Part shown: positions 8,365-13,432 of the stretch, one piece after another
Layout of the letters: every line of letters starts with the position of its first letter
How positions within the stretch are numbered: the stretch's first letter is position 1
Origin: Cyclobacteriaceae bacterium
GTDB lineage: Bacteria; Bacteroidota; Bacteroidia; Cytophagales; Cyclobacteriaceae
DNA: 13,432 nucleotides
Direction: 5' to 3'
Assembly: GCA_028279155.1 (NCBI GenBank)
Contig: JANQST010000223.1
Coordinates: 1 to 13,432 of the forward strand
Position numbers and translations under genes: made by a program
Notes under the pieces: model-generated
What the model was told of the DNA's origin: nothing
The model's database searches: none
What the model saw: the letters and a program-made list of their open reading frames with translations, nothing else

Positions 8365-8401
8365 CGTTCATATCGTTTTGACATATTGATGACCTGTTAG
8401 C
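8349..8401 (-). promoter_or_regulatory. Antiterminator pairing (2:3) of the trp attenuator
   Basis: On the minus-strand transcript, GCUAACAGG (8401-8393) can pair with CCUGUUGGC (8357-8349), giving nine continuous pairs with one G-U wobble and two further possible U-G pairs. The first arm overlaps the 3' half of the leader hairpin and the leader stop codon. The second arm covers the terminator loop and three bases of stem on each side. Forming this helix therefore excludes both the 1:2 hairpin and the top of the terminator. Pairing was worked out by eye and no folding energy was computed. Confidence 0.85.
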
Positions 8402-8432
8402 AAAGTATTTCGCTAATCCACCACCAATATGT
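8381..8432 (-). promoter_or_regulatory. 1:2 leader hairpin spanning the Trp codons
   Basis: In the transcript, 8432-8420 (ACAUAUUGGUGGU) pairs with 8393-8381 (GUCAUCAAUAUGU, read 5' to 3') in 13 pairs, three of them wobbles. After a symmetric three-by-three internal loop, 8416-8409 pairs with 8404-8397 in eight pairs closing a four-base loop. The outer arm contains the first two Trp codons and the inner 3' arm contains the leader stop codon. A ribosome stalled on the Trp codons would keep this hairpin open and free the antiterminator arm. A ribosome at the stop codon would cover that arm. Confidence 0.85.
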
Positions 8433-8447
8433 TTTGTTGTTCATCAT
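8397..8447 (-). CDS. trpL: trp operon leader peptide with three tandem Trp codons
   Basis: A short frame encodes MMNNKTYWWWISEILC and stops at TAA 8399-8397. Residues 8-10 are three consecutive Trp codons (8426-8418), very unlikely by chance in a 16-codon frame placed immediately before a terminator and trpE. Translation does not serve to make a functional peptide: the ribosome's position on the Trp codons reports charged tRNA-Trp and decides between terminator and antiterminator. Two ATGs in tandem (8447 and 8444) could each start it. Neither has a Shine-Dalgarno sequence, which is usual in Bacteroidota. A stop codon lies in frame upstream at 8471-8469. Confidence 0.93.
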   Translation of the reverse strand: MMNNKTYWWWISEILC

Positions 8448-8579
8448 TTCAATGCGAAGCAAAAACAATTACTTTTAAAAAACAATACCGTCTAAAACAT
8501 TTTTTGAAACTTTTTTTTAATTATGAATGTAAGATGGATTGATAATGATCGTTTTTTACTTTTAGCCTAACTTTCCGCT
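8448..8579. other. Divergent intergenic region holding the trp and terB promoters
   Basis: This AT-rich 132-base stretch separates the trp leader from the TerB-family gene and must hold the promoters for both. On the plus strand TACTTTTA (8557-8564) matches the Bacteroidota -7 consensus TAnnTTTG at all but the last base, 15 bases before the terB ATG. A TTG at 8539-8541 is closer than the usual -33 spacing. On the minus strand no convincing TAnnTTTG was found, so the trp transcription start is not located. No coding frame was recognised here. Confidence 0.4.
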
Positions 8580-8999
8580 ATGTTATCCACAGAAGATCAA
8601 ATTAGCATTCTGGTGCACCTGTCCAAAGCAGACAAAGTCATCGCTGAGGAAGAATATCGCCTTATTTTACATGTCGCAGAAGGACTGGGCATGGGCAGTG
8701 ATGAAGCTGCAAGGATCATTAATGATCCAAACCCTATTCCAAAACTCAATGACCTGCCACCTGACGAAAAATTTGAATACTTGCTTAACGTAGTAAGACT
8801 GATGAAGGCAGACGGCAAGATTCATCAAAAAGAAGTTTCATTTTGCGAAAAACTAGCTTTCAGGCTTGGCTACAAGCCGGGTGTAATTTCTGAATTGTCA
8901 GCATATATCTATAGAGATCCCGATATTAACACAAATCGTTCTTACCTGAGATCTATAGTAGATCAGCATTTGATTCCATTGAATGAGCAGAAAGACTAA
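8580..8999 (+). CDS. TerB-family (tellurite resistance B-like) protein
   Basis: A 139-residue, mostly helical, soluble protein with no signal peptide or membrane segment. It contains two copies of the TerB metal-site pattern: KADKVIAEEE starting at Lys16 and KADGKIHQKE starting at Lys76. The acidic pairs Asp18/Glu25 and Asp78/Glu85 are exactly 60 residues apart, which fits the internally duplicated TerB fold. The family was named from tellurite-resistance operons, but in Bacteroidota most members stand alone and their role is unknown. No other ter genes are nearby, so tellurite resistance should not be assumed. The gene is divergent from the trp operon and lies 129 bases before the DUF5916 gene. 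Confidence 0.8.
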   Translation: MLSTEDQISILVHLSKADKVIAEEEYRLILHVAEGLGMGSDEAARIINDPNPIPKLNDLPPDEKFEYLLNVVRLMKADGKIHQKEVSFCEKLAFRLGYKPGVISELSAYIYRDPDINTNRSYLRSIVDQHLIPLNEQKD

Positions 9000-9068
9000 G
9001 TCCTACTTCGTCTTCTGACTTACACTAACGCCCAATACCTGATATCCTTGAAGGTTTAAACCACCAAA

Positions 9069-9112
9069 TTCAGAATTGCTTCAGAATTTTATCAGAAACT
9101 ATTCAGACGATA
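9069..9112 (+). repeat. Four tandem 11-bp direct repeats, possible response-regulator operator
   Basis: Four 11-base units lie head to tail: TTCAGAATTGC, TTCAGAATTTT, ATCAGAAACTA and TTCAGACGATA. Each has TCAGA at the same place (TCAGA starts at 9070, 9081, 9092 and 9103). The layout of a 7-base conserved half followed by a 4-base, mostly AT-rich variable part at 11-base steps is that of the direct-repeat sites of OmpR/PhoB-type regulators. The array ends 16 bases before the ATG of the DUF5916 gene. A regulatory role is inferred, and no regulator gene is in the window. Confidence 0.6.
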
Positions 9113-9128
9113 TCACTAATCTTGCGCA

Positions 9129-11393
9129 ATGATCCGAAGGGTTAAATCTATAGTCTTTTTTTTCTTCGTTTTCTCCTCCGTTTTTTCTCAAAATCTTCCT
9201 GGAGAAGCAGAGTATAACATAAAACGGGCAACATCAAAAATTGTCATTGATGGAGTGCTTGATGAAGATACCTGGAAGTCAGCAGAAGTAGGTGGTGGTT
9301 TTTACCAATCTTTTCCTACAGATGATCAGAAAGCTATAGATTCAACTCAATTCATGATCTCATATGATGATCAGTTCATCTATGTAGCAGCGATTTGCTA
9401 CGATATAGCGCCCGGAAAACCCATTACGAACACACTAAAGCGAGATTTTAATTGGGGGAGAAATGATAATATCAGCTTTTACATTGATCCATACAACGAC
9501 AAATCGAATGGATTTACGTTCCAGGTGACTCCAGACAATGTGCAGCGAGAGGGACTTGTGATCCTTGGTGGAGATGTGCAAGATGACTGGGACAATAAAT
9601 GGTTCAGTGCTGTCACAATCGGCGAAAAAGCTTGGTACGTGGAAATGGCCATCCCGTATAAGAGTATTCGATACAATAGCATTCCAGAGTGGAACCTTCA
9701 GTTCATAAGACAAAACCAAAAAAGTAACGAGCGAACCACCTGGATACAGGTTCCGCAACAGTTCAGATCGAGTGACATGATCTATTCCGGAAAAATGATT
9801 TGGGATGTTCCTCCACCAAAAGCCGGAACCAACATCGCCTTGATTCCTTATGTAAGTGGAAACATCGGTAAAAATCATGAAGATGGTGAATCAACGATAA
9901 CGGATGCAGGAACTGGTTTTGACGCCAAAATAGGACTTTCCAATTCTGTGAACCTCGATCTAACTTTCAACCCGGATTTTTCACAAGTAGAGGTAGACCG
10001 GCAAGTAACCAACTTGCAGCGATTCGAAATTTCATTTCCTGAGCGACGACAATTTTTCCTTGAAAATCAGGACCTCTTCGCCCAAAACGGATTTAGAACG
10101 GCAAGGCCATTCTTTTCAAGACGGATTGGAATTCAGGGATCCGGAAGTACGCAAAGAAATGTTCCAATTCTAGGTGGAGCCCGTATTAGTGGGAAAATCG
10201 GCAACAAATGGCGAATTGGCGTTCTCAACATGGTCACCGATGAAGACAAGACAGCTGAGGAGGTATCGCCGGCGCAGAATTATTCTGTCGCTGTCCTGGA
10301 GCGGCAAGTTTTTAAGCGATCTCGGATTAGCGCCGTATTTGTGGGAAGAACCAACCTAGGGTCAAGTTTTGTGGAATACGATTCAACGGAACTTGCAAAT
10401 TCCGGACAACTTCGAGATTTGGGAGGTAACGAGATCGATCCTGAAGATACATTGATCACTCTGTCTAAACATAACTACGTCTATGGTCTTGATTACAATT
10501 TGGCAACCGTAAGCAACCGATGGCAAGGAAATTTCTTTTATCATAGATCTCTGGACCCAGGAGAGCAGGATGAGAATGCAGCATATGGAGCATTTTTAAG
10601 GTATCAAACAACCAAAACAAATATTCGGTTTTTCGGACGTAGCATTGGGGAGGGGTATAACGCAGAAGTAGGATTCGTTCCACGAAGAGGTGTTACTTCT
10701 CTTGGAGGTCGGATCGATTTCAACTACTTCACTAATGGAAAAGTTCAACGTCACGGACCATCCTTTGGTCCACGTTACTTGATCAATGCAGAAGGTAAAA
10801 TCCTTGATAAAAACTTTTCAGGGGGATATGAATTCCAATTTCTAAATTCTTCTCGTTTCGAAATTGAAGCTGAATGGCAGTCTGTAACCCTAACTCGGCC
10901 TTTTGATCCATCAAGAACAGATGGTGAGGAACTACCCGAAGATGCTGCTTTTGATTGGCTTAATCTCTCTGTTTCCTACAACTCAGATAACCGAAAACCA
11001 TTTACCTATGAGGTATTTGCCAATTCTGGTAGCTACTTCAATGGCAGTAGATCAAACTTTGGAGGTAATTTCATTTATAGGTATCAGCCAATTCTTCAGG
11101 TTGGGGTGAACATAGAGTACAACAACATTCAACTTCCGGATCCTTTCAATGATGCTGATCTACTATTGTTAGGTCCCAGGATTGATCTTACCTTGACAAA
11201 CAAAGTATTCTTCACAACTTTCATCCAGTACAACACACAAGATGAAAATCTTGGTCACAATTCCAGGTTTCAGTGGAGATTCAAACCAGTTTCTGATCTA
11301 TTTATCGTATACACCGACAATTACTTCACTGATGATTTCTCAGTTAGAAATCGGGCATTGGTAGTAAAGCTTTCTTATTGGTTAAACCTGTGA
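9129..11393 (+). CDS. CBM9-like/DUF5916 outer-membrane protein
   Basis: A 754-residue exported protein. The N-terminus has basic residues, a Phe-rich hydrophobic core and a likely signal peptidase site near VFS-QN (residues 18-22). A CBM9-like domain follows at about 33-215, beginning KIVIDGVLDEDTWKSA, a typical opening of this family. The rest matches DUF5916: the hallmark segment NPDFSQVEVD, followed by RFEISFPERRQFFLEN, lies at about 280-315. Beyond that are many short alternating strands ending VVKLSYWLNL, consistent with a membrane beta-barrel. Members are common in Bacteroidota and their function is not established; binding or moving a glycan or peptide is a guess. No hydrolase active site was recognised. 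The upstream 11-bp repeats suggest dedicated regulation. Its stop lies one base from that of the convergent alkB gene. Confidence 0.85.
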   Translation: MIRRVKSIVFFFFVFSSVFSQNLPGEAEYNIKRATSKIVIDGVLDEDTWKSAEVGGGFYQSFPTDDQKAIDSTQFMISYDDQFIYVAAICYDIAPGKPITNTLKRDFNWGRNDNISFYIDPYNDKSNGFTFQVTPDNVQREGLVILGGDVQDDWDNKWFSAVTIGEKAWYVEMAIPYKSIRYNSIPEWNLQFIRQNQKSNERTTWIQVPQQFRSSDMIYSGKMIWDVPPPKAGTNIALIPYVSGNIGKNHEDGESTITDAGTGFDAKIGLSNSVNLDLTFNPDFSQVEVDRQVTNLQRFEISFPERRQFFLENQDLFAQNGFRTARPFFSRRIGIQGSGSTQRNVPILGGARISGKIGNKWRIGVLNMVTDEDKTAEEVSPAQNYSVAVLERQVFKRSRISAVFVGRTNLGSSFVEYDSTELANSGQLRDLGGNEIDPEDTLITLSKHNYVYGLDYNLATVSNRWQGNFFYHRSLDPGEQDENAAYGAFLRYQTTKTNIRFFGRSIGEGYNAEVGFVPRRGVTSLGGRIDFNYFTNGKVQRHGPSFGPRYLINAEGKILDKNFSGGYEFQFLNSSRFEIEAEWQSVTLTRPFDPSRTDGEELPEDAAFDWLNLSVSYNSDNRKPFTYEVFANSGSYFNGSRSNFGGNFIYRYQPILQVGVNIEYNNIQLPDPFNDADLLLLGPRIDLTLTNKVFFTTFIQYNTQDENLGHNSRFQWRFKPVSDLFIVYTDNYFTDDFSVRNRALVVKLSYWLNL

Positions 11394-11394
11394 T

Positions 11395-12450
11395 TCAAGC
11401 AGCAGCTTTGAATTCTGATTGCTGAACCTTACTGAGTTTCTTGTTCATTACATAAAACCAAACCGGTGGTAAAGTTGCCAGTAGCATCATTCCCGGATAT
11501 CCAGTTGGCATTTGGGGGCTTTCATCAATGTGGCGAAGGATTTGGTACTTCCTGCTCGCTATATAATGATGGTCCGAATGTCTGGATAGCTCAAACAAGA
11601 CTAAGCGGCCAATGATGTGGTTGGAATTCCATGAATGTTGAGGCATCACTCGTTCATAGACTTCTCCTTTTTTATTCCTGCTCAATCCATAGTGTTCTAT
11701 GTAATTCACAGTTTCAAGTAGCAAAAATCCCATAACTGCAGCCATCACAAAATAACCCGTCACAGCCCAACCAAAGAAATACATGATAACTGATATCAAT
11801 GTTATTTGTACCACTTGAAAAACAAGCATCTCATTGCGAAATGAGAAAAATGAATAACCCTTTTTCTTCAATCTGTCAAGTTGTATGTTCCATGCGGAGA
11901 TGTAACTAAAGACCACCGACCTTATCCAGAATATATACAGAATTTCATTTTTTCGAGCAGAAGAAGGGTCCTCTTTGGTACTAACATTTTTATGATGTCC
12001 CTGATTATGCTCTATAAAGAAGTGCATATATAAGGAGGTCAGCAAAAGTATCTTAGCCATTAATTGTTCATATGGCTTGGAACGATGACCAAGTTCATGT
12101 GCTACATTTATACCAATTACCCCACACATTAGCCCCATCCCAGTGATTCTACCTACAAGATCACTAGTTGCTAATCCAGGTTCGCTCACGGAATTCAGAA
12201 ATAGAAAAACAAAAACGCATTGAATGGGTACCATTAGGTAGATCTGCCAATCATAAATCGAGTCTTTTTTTCTAATCTCTTCTTCCGTAGCTGAAAGATT
12301 GGTTTCATCAGCTTTAATAAAAAGTTCAAGAAATGGAACAAGTGCAAAGGCATAGATGATAGGTAAAAATGTCTGCCATCCGTAGCTGATGAAAGAAACA
12401 TATGTCAGCGCTGGAATTATCAGGACATTCATGTATTTGAGCTTACTCAT
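11395..12450 (-). CDS. alkB: AlkB-like alkane 1-monooxygenase (membrane di-iron hydroxylase)
   Basis: An integral membrane non-haem di-iron enzyme expected to hydroxylate a terminal methyl group of alkanes or similar chains using O2 and electrons from rubredoxin. The 351-residue protein has about six hydrophobic segments (near 8-45, 68-87, 102-118, 132-147, 210-245 and 320-335). All nine histidines of the family are present: HELGH (118, 122), HNQGHH (148, 152, 153), NYIEHYG (253) and RHSDHH (291, 294, 295). The NYIEHYG motif is typical of AlkB. The upstream barrel gene overlaps it by 4 bases, so they are co-expressed. No rubredoxin, rubredoxin reductase or regulator is in the window, and the true substrate is not shown by sequence. 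A related membrane hydroxylase with another hydrophobic substrate remains possible. Confidence 0.87.
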   Translation of the reverse strand: MSKLKYMNVLIIPALTYVSFISYGWQTFLPIIYAFALVPFLELFIKADETNLSATEEEIRKKDSIYDWQIYLMVPIQCVFVFLFLNSVSEPGLATSDLVGRITGMGLMCGVIGINVAHELGHRSKPYEQLMAKILLLTSLYMHFFIEHNQGHHKNVSTKEDPSSARKNEILYIFWIRSVVFSYISAWNIQLDRLKKKGYSFFSFRNEMLVFQVVQITLISVIMYFFGWAVTGYFVMAAVMGFLLLETVNYIEHYGLSRNKKGEVYERVMPQHSWNSNHIIGRLVLFELSRHSDHHYIASRKYQILRHIDESPQMPTGYPGMMLLATLPPVWFYVMNKKLSKVQQSEFKAAA

Positions 12451-13136
12451 TCAACCATTTTCAGTTTTCCAAATGAGACGAAATACCCAACTGATACCCC
12501 AAAGCTCCAGAGATTGGAAACATCAGGGAGTTGATCGTTGGATAGATCACCAGCATCAATAAAGTTACTAAAGCTGTAGGTGAAAAATCCTTCAAGTTGC
12601 AGTGTACCAAATGAAAAATCTCGCCAGACTCCTCCACTAAAACGAGCACCATACCCTCCTCTCCTATCTCTATCCTCAACATAGGTAGCAAAATCGATGT
12701 TCGTCAAGTCAGATGGGTCATCATCTTTCGAGGAACTTACCAGGTATTCAGCAAAAAAACCACCACCGATAAAATACTTGGTTCTATTCCCAAAATAGCC
12801 AATCCCCTCAATTGGGAATTCCAGGTAATTCATTGTTACACTATAGTTAGGAAGATTCGTTCCCTTAAACGTTTGCACCCAACCTCGTTGCATGAAATTG
12901 ATACCACCCTGAATTCCTGTATTGAAAAAAGTATTCCTTTTCTTGGGAAAATGCTTTACTACAAATCCTGAATTAAGCCCAGACTTGAATGTGTTATTAG
13001 CCCTAAAATTGAATATTGTATGGATCATGTAAGCTGAGTTAATCTGGGCTCCGGCCTTAAAACCAACATACGTCTTAGACTGACCAACGCCACTAATGGC
13101 AATCAACAGGAAAAAAAAGAAAGGAAGTACTCTCAT
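12447..13136 (-). CDS. Small outer-membrane beta-barrel protein
   Basis: A 229-residue protein with a clear signal peptide (MRVLPFFFFLLIAISGVGQ, cleavage near residues 19-21). The mature part opens with TYVGFKAGAQINSAY, as in the Bacteroidota 'outer membrane beta-barrel' (PorT-like) families. Repeated glycine- and aromatic-rich alternating strands follow, such as IEGIGYFGNRTKYFIGGGFFAEYL and LWSFGVSVGYFVSF near the end. An 8 to 10-strand barrel is a fair estimate. Function is unknown. Since its stop codon overlaps the alkB start by 4 bases, a role linked to the hydroxylase, such as passage of a hydrophobic substrate, is possible but not shown. It is not FadL-like in length or motifs. Confidence 0.75.
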   Translation of the reverse strand: MRVLPFFFFLLIAISGVGQSKTYVGFKAGAQINSAYMIHTIFNFRANNTFKSGLNSGFVVKHFPKKRNTFFNTGIQGGINFMQRGWVQTFKGTNLPNYSVTMNYLEFPIEGIGYFGNRTKYFIGGGFFAEYLVSSSKDDDPSDLTNIDFATYVEDRDRRGGYGARFSGGVWRDFSFGTLQLEGFFTYSFSNFIDAGDLSNDQLPDVSNLWSFGVSVGYFVSFGKLKMVE

Positions 13137-13175
13137 TTATAAAGCAAGAAATTACTCTACTGGCAAAAATGAAAC

Positions 13176-13183
13176 CAAAAATA
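13176..13183 (-). promoter_or_regulatory. Possible Bacteroidota -7 promoter element
   Basis: On the minus strand TATTTTTG is an exact match to the Bacteroidota -7 consensus TAnnTTTG, 39 bases before the start codon of the beta-barrel gene. The expected TTG element about 19 bases further upstream is not obvious: the nearest lies about 31 bases away. The short AT-rich consensus can arise by chance in such DNA, so this is a weak call. Confidence 0.3.
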
Positions 13184-13223
13184 CCTGAATAATTCGGGGA
13201 ATAATCATTGCATTCAATCATAA

Positions 13224-13241
13224 ATTAGAGATTAGAGATTA
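13224..13241 (+). repeat. Short 7-bp tandem repeat (ATTAGAG)
   Basis: Two full copies and one partial copy of ATTAGAG run head to tail (13224-13230, 13231-13237, 13238-13241) in the 136-base divergent gap between the beta-barrel gene and the DUF819 gene. A TAACTTTT sequence at 13240-13247, one base off the -7 consensus, directly follows it. The repeat may lie in the promoter spacer of the DUF819 gene. It could equally be chance in AT-rich DNA. Confidence 0.4.
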
Positions 13242-13272
13242 ACTTTTCCATTTCGACCTAACTAAAACATTC

Positions 13273-13432
13273 ATGAACGAAGCGCTTATAACTAACGACG
13301 CAGTAATTTTTGGAATACTCATGCTCATGCTGGGTTTAGTATTCTATACATCTTCTTTGGATTCACCTTTTTGGAAAAAGTTTTACACCTATGTGCCAGC
13401 GTTACTGGTATGCTATTTCCTCCCTTCTATTC
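13273..13432 (+). CDS. DUF819-family membrane protein, N-terminal fragment
   Basis: The gene starts at ATG 13273 and runs off the window, leaving 53 codons. The peptide begins MNEALITNDAVIFGILMLML, then SSLDSPFWKKFYTYVPALLVCYFLPS, which I recognise as the start of DUF819 proteins of Bacteroidota. It holds one full hydrophobic segment (about residues 10-24) and the beginning of a second (about 43-53). Family members are polytopic inner-membrane proteins thought to be transporters, but no substrate is established. The gene is divergent from the alkB pair. The start is fixed by the family N-terminus rather than by a ribosome binding site. Confidence 0.7.
   Translation, partial: MNEALITNDAVIFGILMLMLGLVFYTSSLDSPFWKKFYTYVPALLVCYFLPSI

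Noticed and set aside
8329..8447. T-box or protein-binding (TRAP-like) control of the trp operon
   Set aside because: No T-box sequence or specifier-loop layout and no GAG/UAG triplet series was seen. The leader peptide and hairpins already explain the region.
8448..8579. Minus-strand promoter for the trp leader
   Set aside because: Several TA-rich words such as TAATTGTT and TATTGTTT were considered, but none matches TAnnTTTG with a TTG at the right distance, so no position was called.
9000..9068. Terminator after the TerB-family gene
   Set aside because: No stable stem followed by T residues could be found; read-through into the DUF5916 gene is possible but unproven.
9435..9878. 147-codon minus-strand frame inside the DUF5916 gene
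   Set aside because: It lies fully within a gene whose domains match on the plus strand, and its peptide has no recognisable fold or motif.

Overview
The window looks like a piece of a Bacteroidota chromosome, most likely from a marine, Cytophagales-like bacterium. This is inferred from AT-rich DNA, weak or absent Shine-Dalgarno sequences, outer-membrane beta-barrel proteins of the Bacteroidota type, a CBM9/DUF5916 protein and a DUF819 protein. The genus cannot be named from sequence alone.

The left two thirds (268-8447) is one long minus-strand unit that reads trpL leader - trpE - trpG - trpD - trpC - trpF - trpB - trpA - aroF - phhA. The seven trp genes form a complete anthranilate-to-tryptophan pathway from chorismate. 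They are tightly packed, with repeated 4-base stop/start overlaps. A type I-beta DAHP synthase (first step of the shikimate pathway) overlaps trpA by 4 bases. A phenylalanine 4-hydroxylase follows after 9 bases. The operon therefore joins aromatic pathway entry, the whole Trp branch and Phe-to-Tyr conversion. Just before trpE lies a complete classical attenuator: a 16-codon leader peptide with three consecutive Trp codons, a 1:2 hairpin over those codons, a competing antiterminator, and a strong intrinsic terminator ending a few bases from the trpE start. This is the most interesting structure in the window.

Divergent from the operon is a small TerB-family protein gene (8580-8999). It is followed on the same strand by a 754-residue secreted or outer-membrane CBM9/DUF5916 protein (9129-11393). 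The short gap between them holds four head-to-tail 11-bp repeats, each with a TCAGA core, resembling an operator for a winged-helix response regulator.

On the minus strand at the right end, a small outer-membrane beta-barrel gene overlaps by 4 bases an AlkB-type membrane di-iron hydroxylase gene that keeps all nine expected histidines. This pair converges on the DUF5916 gene with one base between stop codons. A DUF819 membrane protein gene begins divergently at 13273 and runs off the end. The left edge holds the 3' end of another plus-strand gene, probably an outer-membrane beta-barrel protein. No tRNA, rRNA, CRISPR array or insertion sequence was seen, and no gap between genes exceeds 300 bases.
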